Assembly (NCBI GenBank): GCA_036250195.1
Contig: JAVHZZ010000003.1
Location: 292,985,065 to 293,049,064 of the forward strand
Length of the DNA stretch: 64,000 nucleotides
Origin: Mixophyes australis
Taxonomy: Eukaryota; Chordata; Amphibia; Anura; Limnodynastidae
Direction of reading: 5' to 3'
A program made the translations under genes and the position numbers. Below, piece by piece: positions 10,956-23,180 of the stretch (positions are counted from its first letter, which is position 1; each line of letters begins with the position of its first letter). The notes under the pieces were generated by a model that saw nothing but the letters and a program-made list of their open reading frames with translations, ran no database searches and was not told where the DNA came from.

Positions 10956-11132
10956 TGGAATGACTGGAAATTAGTGTTAGTGAGGTTAATAATTATGTAG
11001 GCACAAAATAATAATGAAATTATGTGATTTTACCCTAAAAAATGAAATTTAGTAAAAAATCAAAACCAAAACCAGAAGGTAATTCAGATCCAAAAACAAA
11101 AACAAAAACAGGGGGGTCAGTGAGCATCTCTA

Positions 11133-13448
11133 ATATTAACACATGACATATCTCAAGAAATTATATTTTTTTGTAAATGTGTGTCATATAAGGAAGCAGG
11201 AATAATGTATTTTATGCATTTGTAAGATGCAGGAATCTTCCCTGTCACACTTGATCACTGGATATAATTCCAGTATTTACGGTTTCACAATTTATATTTA
11301 TATAGCTATAATGTGTTCTAATGCTGCAAAGTTATCTTACCAAATGAACTATAAACTGTAATCTGAAGAAGGGCTTTACTGTAAAAATTTGCATATTGAA
11401 GAAAAAAAATGTAATATATGCTTTGCCTGAAACTGATTGTCTTATCTATATGTACAGCTCAATCTATTCTTTTTTATTTAATAAGTCAGTAGAATCCATG
11501 GAAATAATTTTAAAAATTGATAAGAATTGCCTTAGCACTTGCATCTGGTTCTGTACTTTTATCTATATAATATTACCTGACATATTCTGAGAAGGGCTGA
11601 TTATAAATTGATTCAGACATTCACCTCTGACAACAATAACTGATAGTTTCTAAGTCCATTGTTAGTCCTTTGCAAAAATCCAAAGTCACAGTGCGGTACT
11701 GTGAGGGAACTTAGTAAGACAGTATTGAAAGATTTTAATAAGCAGAGGTCTTTGCTTGAAAGCAATGTATTAATTAATTCAATTATAGAACACTCTTACA
11801 AAGAGTGATGCAGAGTACCTCTGTAATTCAGATGGCTCTCCAAATATAAGCAATTCAGCCACTTAATAGGTAGCATAAAAAATTGTTGATCTTTTGTGTA
11901 ATTTGATTTACAGGTGTACTACAACATAAATTTGCTAAGGACAGGGATTGTAATTTCTTTTAATAAAAAAAATAAACATCATGGGATATAAAGATACATC
12001 ACTCAAAACAATCTATAATATCATAATGAGCATTTGCAGAACAATTGCAGTATTAATTCCATAAAATCAAGGTCAATTGTGTCTCTCAACAATTTGACAA
12101 TTCATCAAATTGCAGTACAACTTAACATTTAAAGACATTTTCCCTTCAACCATCAAATTGTATTCTGTCAATTCATATATGGGATTAACTGTTACAGTAT
12201 ATTGTTAAAGCAGAACCTGATTGCGTGGCCACAGATCCTGTTCCTCAGTTGTTGCCTTCACTGCACACCTCATTTCAGAAGGATTGTCCTCTGTCTGAGT
12301 GATACATCCGAACGAAAAAACAAAGGGAGGGGGAAGTTGTGTCCCGGAGCGAGAAGACTGAAAGTCCGGATCCTCTTTCAGTGACATGATATTGTCTAAC
12401 TATTTTTTTAGCAATAGTAAAAAATGTATGTCATATTTATGCTATTTTTCCTGCAACATTGTTTTTCATTATTTATAGATTTTGAAACAGAAAGGAAAAA
12501 AAAATACAAAGGTTCTTTTTAAACACAGTAAATTAGAAAAGTCTTTATTTCATAGTTTAAATACCCCACTATTCAATATACTTTAAGTGGATTCCTAAAA
12601 TAACTGATGACAGAATGACTGGCTAGTCATGAATGGGGGGGAGGGATCATATAAAAGGTGGAGTAGCAGGTCAATTATTCATTCTAAACTATCAAAATTC
12701 CCGCTTTAAGAGAGTTATCTGCTAAAAATTTAGTGAAGGTGCTATAGAGCATATTGCTGTAATAGATATTGCCCCTTTGATCACTTGTAGCAAATTGCTT
12801 TCTATGGGTATCATTTAGAGTTGGATGTACTGCTTTTGCCTGTACTTATTGTTATCTTGTACTAGTGACCCCTTTTGCTTGAAAAAGTGGACCAGATGTT
12901 GACGTGCAAATGCAGTATGGTACGGATGTACAAAACTTAAACACGCTATGTAGAAATGTGCCCTCTTTTAAATGTGTACACACCTTTTTAGTAGGCATAT
13001 TTTTTGTATATCCAAAAGCCTGTGCAAGTTTATGTGTTGACGAAGATGGCTTATGTATCTTTTTACCAGATGTACCTATTTAGATAAGCATATTTCTTTG
13101 AAAATGTTATAATTTACAATGCACATATATGCTATATGCCACAGGTATATCACACATTTACTGTATGTTATGTATGTTTATATACATTTTCTAAAAACAC
13201 TTTGCATATTGTTAATAATTACGTGAGAAGTGTGAAGCATATGTTCAGCATGAGGTCCCTGCATTAAAGTAAACTTGTGTTCACATTTAAAATGTATTAA
13301 ATATTGGGCTATATAATCCACATATGTAACATCTTTTTCTTGTCTTTTTTTGTTAATGAGTTTTATAGGGGCAGTTGCTTCAAATATTAACAGTGGAGCT
13401 TAAGCAGCAAAAACATTTTGGGAAGGCCTCATTGGGTGCATCCATTAC
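11133..13448. other. AT-rich DNA, nothing assignable
   Basis: No coding or repeat structure that I can support. Small frames at 11396 and 12202 are low-complexity or uncharacterised. Confidence 0.45.
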
Positions 13449-13719
13449 TTTATCTGTGTGGAGTTTGTATGTTCTCCCTGTGTCTGCGTGGGTTTCCTCC
13501 GGGTGCTCCGGTTTCCTCCCACACTCCAAAAACATACTAAGAGGTTAATTGGCTGCTATCAAAATTGACCGTAGTCTGTTTATCTCTGTCTGTATGTGTG
13601 TGTACATTAGGGAATTTAGACTGTAAGCTCCAATGGAGCAGGGACTGATGTGAATGAGTTCTCTGTACAGCGCTGCGGAATCAGTGGCGCTATATAAATA
13701 AATGATGATGATGATGATG
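13449..13719 (+). mobile_element. SINE with L2-type tail, 5'-truncated
   Basis: Begins at TTTATCTGTGTGGAGTTTG, continues through the CCTCCGGGTGCTCCGG core and GCGCTGCGGAATCAGTGGCG to GCTATATAAATAAATG and a (GAT)n tail. The tRNA-like head is absent. Confidence 0.85.
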
Positions 13720-15376
13720 CGTGACAAGTAGGTGATACGGTTATCCTACAAACTATTAAAACCATTCAGAGTGACCTTAAATCTCTGATAAGTATCCAGA
13801 CAGCAATGCCACCACTATATTATACACAAAGGCTTCCAGCGCTCAAATCAGGATAAGTCTCAACTGGCTGTTAATGTAAATCTAAATCAACGTATATACA
13901 TACATGGATAAAACTCTGTTTGCATCTGAAAACAGTCAACAAATGTAGAGTTTCCTTAAATTGTCAGTGAAAATCATCCACACTCCTTGCTGGATTTATC
14001 TCAGTCATGTTGTGAAGTCATATTGAAAATCAAAACGGTTTGTCAGAAGTAGTACAACATTTCAAGTATAAATAAGGTCTCTCAGTTTTTCATTACGACA
14101 GAACCGAATACTATATAGAGTGGGCTCAATGCACTTCCTTCCTTGCTAAGGTCTCTCAGTCTTTCAATACCGCAGAACCGATTAGTATATGGAGTGGGCT
14201 CAACATGTTTCCTTCCTTGCGGAACTTTTCCATAGTGGCATAGTGGTTGACTTGTCCATGGAGTAGCTTCTTTATAAATGAGTATTGTTAAAGGTCCAGC
14301 CCATGTTCTGAATTTGTTACTTAACGATTGTGCAGTTTGCCTTATTGCACCTGTGTTTGATTCATTAATGTCTAATTTCCATTGTAAGATACTGAACTAA
14401 AGGCTTAATAAAAATAAACATTTATAAAAATTTACTCGGGATGTATACACATGGTATTAATTAATATGCAATTAACTATATATAATGGTGCTATATATCA
14501 CAAATTGCTATGATCTCACATCTACTCGATAACTAATATAGCGTTCACCTTCCATTAGTGTTACTGTTACTGTCTATTTCACATTAAAAATCAATAGTTT
14601 ATAAGTGGTCACTAGTAAAGTGCTCCAGATATTATGTAAATACTGTATATTATTTTAATTAACTTCCTACGTTAATACTTTTTAAGCCTTCCACATCCCA
14701 AAGCGTAACTAATATTATTATTTGTTTAATTAATTAAACTTCTTAGTAAAACTGTGGTCCTCAGTAAAAAGAGACCTATTTATTTCTACTTAAGAATAAT
14801 TTGTTCTTAATTTGTAGCTATGAGTCCTACTTTTATCAAGATTATCATATACCTATGAAGCATTTATGCATGACTATAATGAAAATTAATCTCTCCAAAT
14901 ATTGGATTAGTATTGTTAGAAAAATAAAGAAATAAGTGAATATCAGCCTATCAAATTTTATCATGAAATATAATATGCAATTCTTATTTATTATAGTCTA
15001 GAACTAATTGCTATGATTTATATAACTAAACTTAGTAATATTATAATTTATAATTTGTGCTCGCAACTGGACAAACAGATATCTGTTGTTCAGCAGATAT
15101 ATATGGTGAAAATCTTTTGTCAGTCAGTGCAATGGTATCTACGAGGTTAATTTATAAACTATAATGAAATTTATACAAGCATAATTTTATATAGCTTTGC
15201 ATATATAAAAGAGATCATTATCTCTTAATGGCTAATATTTAGATGCAAATGATACAGTATAGAATGTTAGATGCTTACTGGATATTATCCTCACACTTCA
15301 TTATATATGTAGGGGACGTGGACATTGTTATGAAAAAAAATGAAAAAAATGGGGGAGTTATTAAGACACGCCCCTG
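13720..15376. other. AT-rich DNA with one duplicated segment
   Basis: No gene. A direct repeat is listed separately at 14073-14221. Confidence 0.45.
14073..14221. repeat. Direct tandem duplication, 74-75 bp unit
   Basis: Two adjacent diverged copies, each starting TAAGGTCTCTCAGT, passing through CAGAACCGA and GAGTGGGCTCAA, and ending TTCCTTCCTTGC. They start at 14073 and 14147. Confidence 0.8.
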
Positions 15377-15684
15377 CTTATTTCAGTAGCGATTTTATAT
15401 CAAAATCTACATTCATCCCTGTAGGTGCTAATGTCTTTAATTTAGACATCCAAAAAGCCTCCTCCTTATCTATCTTTTTGAAAAAATCACCTCCTCTCAA
15501 GTTGCTTTCTACTTGTTTGCTCGTTAGAAATTTGAGTCCTGCTGTATTGCTATTATGAAACTTTGTAAAATGTTGAAAAACACTATGTAGTTGAAAGTTT
15601 TTCATGATATTTCTTACATGCTGACTAATTTGAATTTTGAGTTTACGTGTGGACCATCCTATGTACTGAGTTCCATATGGAGAC

Positions 15685-16324
15685 TGTCACGGTCGTCTGT
15701 ATTTCTTGATCCGATTCGGGACCCTTGGGACTAGCTGGAGCAGGACTGAAACAGAACTTAGCAGCCTGGATGATCTTCCTGCTCATGTTCTTGCTAATTG
15801 TAGAATAAAGCAGGGGAATGAGCAGTCTGGAAATGTTGACAGGAACAGCACTAGTAATGCAGACAGGAACACTGCACTTGTAATGCAGTCAGGAACACTG
15901 CACTTGTAATGCAGTCAGGAACACTGCACTTGTAATGCAGTCAGGAACACTGCACTTGTAATTCAGTCAGGAACACTGCACTTGTAATGCAGTCAGGAAC
16001 ACTGGCGCCAAGAACTATCCTCTGGAGAGAAGTGTGTTGTTCTGGCAATGAACAGATCACAGCAGCAGGTTTAAATAGGGTGTCCCAAACAACTATTGGC
16101 TGATCAGTTCATGTGATCACAGCTGCTGAATCTGGTTGGTCTGGAATGATCACCTGACTGCATCCAAGATGGCCGCGCCCATGCAGCAGAACAAACAGTG
16201 TGTGTTTGTTTACAAACGGAGGTGTGGAGAATGGGAATGTTGCAGACGACCAGTAGGGACCCAGGTAGCCGTGATATGACAGCGACGGATGGGGTAAGTG
16301 CGGCTAAGATCCCGATTTGTGACA
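15685..16324 (-). repeat. Solo LTR (Gypsy type) inserted in the Penelope-like relic
   Basis: Starts TGTCACGGTCGTC and ends GATTTGTGACA, with TGTCAC/GTGACA inverted ends. GAGAC occurs on both sides (15680-15684 and 16325-16329), a perfect 5-bp duplication. The flanks join into one continuous Penelope frame. A TATA-like CTATTTAAACC on the minus strand at 16069-16079 suggests minus orientation. Length 640 bp. It includes a minisatellite. Confidence 0.85.
15838..16003. repeat. 26-bp minisatellite inside the solo LTR
   Basis: About six copies of CAGGAACACTGCACTTGTAA plus TGCAGT, nearly identical, with weaker copies at the left edge. Confidence 0.9.
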
Positions 16325-16550
16325 GAGACTCTAACAGATAGATGACATTGCTTGTATCACATGTTACATTGCCACCACTGACTAAATTATTGGCTGTGTT
16401 ACATTTCTGTTCCTCTTGTTCATCCCAGATAGTGATAGCTGTGGTGGCAGGAACAGCTTTTAGTCAAGTACAAAAACAGAAACTTCTCAAAAGCAGAATT
16501 GTTCCTCATTATAAAATACAAGGACAACTTCAATACACAGAACAAAATTA

Positions 16551-18146
16551 AACAAAAAAGTAATGAGATGGAGGTAATGGAGCAATATAAACTGGTAGCA
16601 GCAATGTGCTATCAGGAATATTATAAGGAAAATAGAAAGTCATCCTTCAAAGTTTAGTATGATGGTTACTGAACTCATTATGTATTAACATTTGCTCAGA
16701 AAACAAGTGATTGTTTTAATACATAATGATATTATAAAAAATGTACTCTAATATTACATTGTACAATGATTCTCATGCTTGAAAATGTAATGTACCGGTT
16801 CAAAATTCAATAGCATTTCATAGGTCTGCTGGTCATGACTATGTTCATGGTAGAGACGTCAAGAGACCCTTATTTGAAATTGTAGTTTGACATTCAAAGT
16901 TTGCATTTATAATTTGCAGTCTGCTTTTGCTAATAGTCTCAAAGATTCACGATTTGCATTCTAGATCTAGTTTGCCCTCAAGGTTCGACATTCACACTCA
17001 TATCTATATTACTATTTTCAATTGTTTTTAAACAATACTTAAATAATATTTTTAAATATTAAAAAAAGATTTCAACATACTTCTTTTAAATCAAACTTTG
17101 AACACTACTGCATTCGAAATTCGATTTTCAATGTTTGCAGTTTACATTAAATTAAAAGCCAACAAAATCCTTGTGTGAACTTGCTTAATCTTGTGAAAAC
17201 CAGCTTGTACATGCTCAAACTGGCTTGAACATGCATCAAACTAGATTGAACATGGTCAAAACTTTCTTGATTTTGGTTATATTTTTTTAAATCAACCGAA
17301 AATTTGAGATATTTTATCAAACTTTAAAATGTTATAATCATTTTGTTAAACCAGTTTGAGAATCAATTTATGAGCATCTCTAATTGTAATATCAGATTAG
17401 AGTTTTGTGTGGTGTATATAAATAAACTAAGCAGTGTCTCTTTATGGGCAAATTACAAAACAATTATCTCAGGATATTGTAAAAGGTTTTGCACATGATT
17501 GGCCTCAGGTGTGCTGGTAATGGAACATCTTGCAGTCAACATATAATTTTATGTACGGACATTACTCACATCTTGTTATGTCATATTCTCAGGATATTGC
17601 TAATGTTTTCTTCTGTTGAAACTTGTCACTATTATCTTATGTACTGTCTATACTGCTATATATTGCTTTCTCTCTATTTGAAGGTGTGCTAGGATGCAGG
17701 GACCATTGCTTCCTACTACCATTAATAATACACTAGTTCATGTATTAAAAATACACATATAACAATATATGTGGGATATAGAAAATTTATTTCCAATGTT
17801 TCCGATGTGTATTCTCTATGAATATATTTTCATTTCAATTTTAATGCACATATATTTGCATATATAATCAAATAATGTTGGTGTATTAAAATATTTGTTT
17901 CCTTGAAATTTAGACATAATTTGCATGTATACAGATATAATGTCATTTTCAAAACAGCAAATCAAACGACACGAGAAGTTAAAATGTTTATATATTTACA
18001 AGCATTCACTGGCAATGCCTAGGAGGATAAAATGGAGGTGGCAAAGCCAGACGAGGGAGTGGATCAGGAGGAGGAGTTGATGACCAAGGAGCTGAAGGCA
18101 AGATGGAAATGGACAAGGCGATACTCATTCGTAAATAAATCTCACA
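16551..18146. other. AT-rich DNA; degenerate 20-21-bp repeat near 17160-17280
   Basis: No gene. At 17170-17275 a word like 'ACTTGCTT / CAAACTGGCTTGAACATG' recurs four or five times with a period near 20-21 bp. The sequence GAGCATCTCTA at 17364-17374 resembles the right end of the TAGAGATG hAT family, and TAGAGACG lies at 16851, but no matching target duplication was found. Confidence 0.4.
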
Positions 18147-18554
18147 TGTTGTGACACTATGACAAGAGAGGCCATAATTCAGATGCACTTGATATCAGCC
18201 CGCCTTTGGAGAGAGATCAAACGAACTGGCCTATGACCAGCAGTCTACAGAACATCATAAACCCTAGACCAATGAAGAACTTTCTTAGTGTTATCTGTGT
18301 ATATTTGTGACATCATCACTGTTTATGTTAACTCAAACTGTATTTAAGCAAGTCCCTGGCCCAGTATTAAATCTTTTTAACTGCAGACTTCTGAAGCTGT
18401 ACCTTGGATCCAGGGGCGCAGGTGTAATGTTTTCGATTATACTTTCCTGTATTTTGTTATACATTCTTATTCATCATCATAGTTTGCTGTAATTCTGGTA
18501 TCTTTTGCTATTAAATTTCTTTGTGCATTGAAACCACAATAATCGCTTTGGACA
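18147..18554 (+). repeat. Possible retroviral-type LTR
   Basis: Starts TGTTGTGACACTATG and ends CGCTTTGGACA, contains TATTTAAGC at 18341-18349 and polyadenylation-like ATTAAA at about 18368 and 18510. The termini (TGTTGT and TTGGACA) agree with the better supported solo LTR at 36612-37298. Flanking 4-6-mers do not match, so it is not a clean solo insertion. If a full element follows, its interior is not recognisable. Confidence 0.35.
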
Positions 18555-19724
18555 ATATTTATTGGTAGCGACAAATGCAAACATAACAATATGCATAATA
18601 TAACACTTTACTACATGGTCTGTACGACATAGTACTATTACACAGTAACTCTGTACATAACTCTAATGTGCAACTTTTATCTATATATTGAACTTTAAAT
18701 TAGCTGCTCCTTTACCCTGGACGCATCCATGCACTATTTTAGGTTGCACCTATCTAAAGACACATTTTTGTGTGAACATTCTTGGTGCATCTTTTAGAGC
18801 AACTCTAAATAAGGCCCTACATCTCTAATATTAGAAAATAATTATAATTAAGTAGAAAGAAGAGCACAAAAAAAACTAAGAAAGCAAACATTTATTATGC
18901 AAATAATATTTAATTTAGCAAATTTTGATGTAGAATTTTGTTGCATTTAATTAGAAAAAAATGGGAAGTTAAAAAGAGGATAATTAATATTTATATATTA
19001 AAATTAAGTATTATTTCACTTCCATTTAATGGTGGATTTTTAATATATCCACAGAGCATTCTGCATAAACATTTACTATTTCAATTATTAAAATCAGATG
19101 CTATTTTGATGCACACAAGATTCTAGGGGAAATATAAAATGTGCTTAAATGTACTAAAAAGGAAGAATCATATATTTTTCAAAATTACAAATGCTCTTAG
19201 TAAGTAGCCTTTCTATTATATTCTTTGTCAAACATTAATGGTTCCCTATTGCGGGAAAAGAGAATGCAGAAAGTATTAATATTTTTCAAGTGTATGTCAT
19301 GAATGAGAAAAAGTTTCCACTGCTGAAAACCTTAGCCTTGTAAAAATTAATGATCTGCAGTAGCAGACAGAAAAAAAATCTATGAGTTTCATAAATTCAA
19401 TCAGTTGAAGTAGAGGTTTTAGAATTCACAATATATTTCAGTTCCTTCATTGCTGTAAAATCTAATCTCTTCCTGTGACCATATACTTTATTAACCTTTT
19501 CTAAAAAAAATATAATACTTAATATTGTGCTTTCACAAAATTGCTTGTATGAGAAAAACATTTCTTGCAAGATCATGTATACTAGCAAAATAATGTGCAT
19601 GTCACTGTCAAAGGGATGGCAGTTTGATGTCTACACAGATATATAAGACCTACTAGACCTACTACAGTGATGTGACTGACCCTTCCCCTCGGTAACCCAA
19701 GACTTTGCTGTTTGTTCAATCCTT
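18555..19724. other. AT-rich DNA, nothing assignable
   Basis: No feature supported on either strand. Confidence 0.45.
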
Positions 19725-20005
19725 AGAGTTGTTGATCAAAATCAGGGAGGATTTTAAGGTAATAAAGAATAGATGGCCAGCAGTTATCTTGTGCTGGTCT
19801 GATGTCATCCCCAGGATCTGGGGAGAGATATTCCTGCCCCCATTATGAGGAGTCCGCTGGAAAAACTTAATAGGGCGCTCGGTGGTATGGTAATTAAACA
19901 TCCCTTAATTACAGTGGACCAGGCTTGTTTGTTTAGTCAAGATGGGGTCCCTTTTACGGATTATGACCATAGCATTGGCAGGAATGCATTGCTGTCAGTG
20001 GCTGA
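19725..20005 (+). pseudogene. SGNH-hydrolase-like domain, C-terminal half
   Basis: Broken frames read RWPAVILCWSDVIP (about 19767-19815), then LEKLNRALGGMVIKHPLI (19859 onward), then LFSQDGVPFTDYDHS (about 19925-19970). In SGNH-like domains attached to vertebrate tyrosine-recombinase elements the last block is DGVHL, with the catalytic Asp and His. Here the His position is Pro. The fragment complements the N-terminal half at 7627-7920, so two copies of this kind of element contributed to the window. No recombinase sequence is recognisable next to it. Confidence 0.5.
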
Positions 20006-21565
20006 ATCAAGAAGCTTTCGTTGATTGGCCACAGGTCACTGATGTCATCGAAGTAAAAGTGGCTCTTGGACCTGTTTTGTGTAAGCACCTAATTGTGAGT
20101 CTAGAGGGGGTGTAGTTTCTCTGATGCCAAATTAAGTGTTGGCCATTCAGTAAGGATAATATTCTTGGTTTAGTGGATTCCAGACCATTTGCTCATACAC
20201 TCGTTTGGTTTAGTATTAGTCTGATTAGCTGAACTCGCATTTTGCTTTCTCTGCCAACTGTGACCTTATTTAAGTGAATATCAGTGTCTGTGTCTTTATT
20301 TTAATGAATACTGTAATAAGTTTAATGTGTTAAAGAAGAGGTTTATTGTGCAGTGTTAAACAAGCATCAATATCATGTAGTTTATAGTTCAATAACAGTA
20401 TAATAGTACAATAGTACAATAATCATGTACATTGACTGTTAGTGCTTTTGAGTTGCCTAGTGTATCTTACTCTCCAGATATCACTGCTGGTGTGATGCCA
20501 GAAATGAGCCTCCTAGAACCACCTACAGGTTGCTTCATCTGTAGTAGCTCCATTTCCAATATAAATTGATATATACACTGGTAGTCAATGCCCCTAGGAC
20601 TTAACATGTGGTAGTAAGGGCTCACAGTATTTATTTTCTGTAACAATGGAATGTCTGGTTGGAGGGTTGGCTCTACCCTAGATGGTTGAAGAGGAAAATT
20701 ACTAGTGCTTAGGACAGAGGCAATGCTACAGTGCTATGAATGCAGCTGTTGTAAATTGACTACCCACTGAAAGCAGCGAGAAATTTCCATGGTCACCTTC
20801 TCATGGTGGGAAGGCAAGAAAGCATTCACAGTATTTTCAGGAAGATTTGCAGAACTGTAAATTAGTTGATTTCAATGTTGGAACTGTATTTGTCAATCTG
20901 TGTTTTTTCTGGTGATTTTATTGTAGTCCCTATGAGACAGTGTTATATTTTTAAAAATAAAATGTTTTATAAGTGGTATATCTGCTTAGGTTTGAACCTA
21001 TGTGTGTTCAGCACTGCAGTCAGGGGGTAGTGGGAGCCATCATCAAGAAGCCCAGTAAGATATAGACCTTGTAATGAGATTTAAGCAGTACTGAACCTTC
21101 CATGTTTGTGTTCACACAGTAAAATGGGACCTGCCCCTTGGAATGTGACAACCATACCATACCATACAGTCTGCCATACAGTAGAATCCCTTTAATGACA
21201 TATTGCAGTATATGTTCCCTAAGATTTTGATATTTGTCATTGCAGGGCAGATCTTAAACTATCTACTATTTGCAATCATTCTTAATCTCCTTTTTGTCTG
21301 CGTGTACCCTTTTTTAAAGTAGTCAGGAATAGAAACCTGTACCCTCAACAATCATATGAGGACAAGGTTGCATGTAATATGAGAAGTACCATGATGTAAT
21401 AAGTTGAAAGAAGACAATCAGGATGCTACATACTGAATCAGTTGTAGTGATGGGAGGGACCTTTTCATTTTATTGACTGTCTCTTGTGTTAATATTATTG
21501 CTATTCTTCTTTTTATTATTTACTTGCCTTTACAGACATTGACATTTTAAATTTCCCCTGCAAAG
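20006..21565. other. No recognisable feature
   Basis: Mixed AT-rich DNA. A short CCATACCATACAGT duplication lies near 21150-21180. Nothing else was seen. Confidence 0.4.
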
Positions 21566-21833
21566 TCACAGAATATAGATCACTTGCAAAATCCGCAGTT
21601 TGCGACATTTATCCCCTGGTGTGTGTACTCTGTTGCATATCTTTGTGTCATCTGCAAAAAGGCATACTTTCCCTACCATATCATTTGCAATGTTATAAAT
21701 AAAAATATTAAAAAGCACTGGTCCAAGTATGGATCCAATGGTAACCTTTCCCTCCTGGGAATGCACTTGTCAGGCGCCGTCCCGCACTCTTACCTGGTGC
21801 CGGGGACGGAAGTCCTCTCCCCAGCCGCTCGCC

Positions 21834-21903
21834 CCATTGCCTAGCAATGGGACGTCACTTTCGGCATTCGCCCGAACATCGCATTTCCGTTGCTAGGCAA
21901 CGG
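21834..21903 (+). promoter_or_regulatory. Two X-box-like palindromes in LTR U3
   Basis: CCATTGCCTAGCAATGG (21834-21850) and CCGTTGCTAGGCAACGG (21887-21903) are perfect palindromic arms around a 3-bp centre. They match the RFX-type X-box pattern (GTTGCY then RGCAAC). A CRE-like GACGTCAC lies between them. Confidence 0.45.
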
Positions 21904-21986
21904 AGACACCAAGCGGCACTTCCTGTAGGCGGTCAGACCAGCTGACCATCGACCTCCACGTCCACCAATGAAACAGGGAGCACCAG

Positions 21987-22023
21987 TATATAAATTAGAC
22001 TCTGGCACCACTAGGGTGCCAGA
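21987..22023 (+). promoter_or_regulatory. LTR core promoter: TATA box and palindrome
   Basis: TATATAAA at 21987-21994 is followed by TCTGGCACC-ACTAG-GGTGCCAGA at 22001-22023, the same layout as in the LTRs at 1-399 and 26576. Confidence 0.6.
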
Positions 22024-23180
22024 ATATCTAGTCTCCCTCTAGTCCCTGTCTCTTGGCTCCTGTTTTGCCCCTGTGCTTGTTTAGTCTTCCTGGATTTGAC
22101 CCCTGCCTGCCTGACTACTCTCTTCGAATTCCTCTGTACCTTTTTACCCGCTCCGTTTTGACCCCGGATTGTCGACTATGATTGTTCACTAGACCTCGCT
22201 GATAGCTACCTGGGAGGGCCGCAACCGTCACGTCCCATTGGCCAAGTCCAAAACTCTGGCGTGGTTAGACTCAGCGCCTCCTTATGTAGTGGCGCTAATA
22301 CCAGCAAGTGAGGCCTTCCAACTACCCAGCTCGTGACGGCACTCCATTTACTACAACTTTCTGTTTTCTATCCTACAGCCAAGATCTTATTCGTTTAACC
22401 ATCTTAGAATCTAATCCCAAGATTTCGAGTTTATTTAACAATCTGCAATGTGTCAAAAACCTTACTAAAGTCTAAATTAACTACATCTATGGCACCTTCT
22501 TCATCTATTACTTTAGTTAACCAGTTAAAAAAGTCAATAAGATTTGTTTGACAAAAGCTCCCCCCAGTAAACCCATGCTGTTTGGGATCCTATAAATTAC
22601 TAGATTTTAGATATTCTACAACTCTTTCTTTTAATAGTGTTTCTATCAATTTCCCTACTACTGATGTAAGGCTCACTGGTCGGTAGTTTCTTGTCTCTTC
22701 CTTGCTTCCACTTTTGTGCAGTGGGACATTCACTCATTTCCAGTCCTCTGAAATTAATCCTGTAGCTAGTGATTGCTTTAATAATTCTGTTAATGGTGTT
22801 ATCAGCACCCATTTAAGCACTTTTAGTATCCTTGGATGTATCCTATCTGACCTCATTGATTTATCCACTTTCAGTTTTGAGAGCTCTGTTAGGACCTTCT
22901 CCTCTGTACTTGTACTTGTATCTGCAACAGTTTTATGAATATACTGTGTGGCCCCTTCTCCTCTATTTTTGTAGCAAAAATAATTATTAGGATGATCTGC
23001 TATTACCTTGTCTCCCTCAACAAGATTATCATTCTCTGCCTTTAGCTTTATTTTTCCTCCTCGTGTTTTTCTCCTTTCACTTATATACCTAAAAAAGTGT
23101 TTTGCTTCCTTCACCTACTGAATGGGCCATTTTCTCTTCAGCTTGTGCATTTGCACATCTGATTACCTTTTTAGCCTCCT

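Larger units (their letters stand above)
8629..11132 (+). mobile_element. hAT element relic, TAGAGATG-ended family
   Basis: Starts TAGAGATGGGCAGGCTCGG and ends GAGCATCTCTA, so its termini are inverted. Flanking 8-mers (8621-8628 and 11133-11140) do not match, so the target duplication has decayed or one end has been rearranged. Left and right ends and the transposase remains correspond to the larger copy at 29425-34046. From left to right: a hairpin (8645-8661), a three-copy tandem repeat, transposase remains, then a three-copy 3' tandem repeat. Confidence 0.75.
15377..16550 (-). pseudogene. Penelope-like element, GIY-YIG C-terminus, split by an LTR
   Basis: Read on the minus strand, sequence upstream of the inserted LTR (about 16330-16390) gives CDTSNVIYLLES. 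Directly after the insertion (15684 downward) the frame continues with PYGTQYIGWSTRKLK, then HVRNIMKNFQLH, and on to KEEAFWMSKLKTLAPTG and the stop at 15378. This is the GIY-YIG endonuclease fold found at the C-terminus of Penelope-like retroelements: the IYLL and QYIG strands, a conserved Arg region, and the terminal 'E-FWM-KL-TLAP-G' block. Only this domain remains; the RT portion was not found. The two halves are separated exactly by the solo LTR at 15685-16324. Confidence 0.7.
21768..22338 (+). repeat. Solo LTR (Gypsy type) in a CR1-like element
   Basis: 571 bp, starting TGTCAGGCGCCG and ending CTCGTGACG (canonical GTGACA with the last base changed). It is flanked by GCACT at 21763-21767 and 22339-22343. 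The related uninterrupted copy at about 56335-56355 reads GCACACCATTTA at the equivalent site, which confirms the insertion point. It contains two 17-bp palindromes, a TATA box and the TATA-proximal inverted repeat. No internal sequence, so it is a solo LTR left by recombination. Confidence 0.9.
21566..23180 (-). pseudogene. CR1-like LINE reverse transcriptase, split by a solo LTR
   Basis: Minus-strand reading. Upstream block 22734-23114: FRYISERRKTRGGKIKLKAE, then a segment ending TGLISEDWK, the linker and first part of the RT domain in CR1/Rex1-type LINEs. Further blocks lie in several frames between 22340 and 22640. After the LTR insertion (below 21768) comes the block ILGPVLFNIFIYNIAND, then CLFADDTKICNRVHTPGDK with the FADD catalytic motif, ending at 21566. 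Stops and frameshifts are frequent. The same family, without the LTR, is found at 56140-56650. The upstream end stops at the putative DNA element starting at 23181. Confidence 0.75.

Noticed and set aside
16851..17374. Possible hAT copy with TAGAGACG and GCATCTCTA ends
   Set aside because: Flanking 8-mers do not match and the interior shares nothing with the family.
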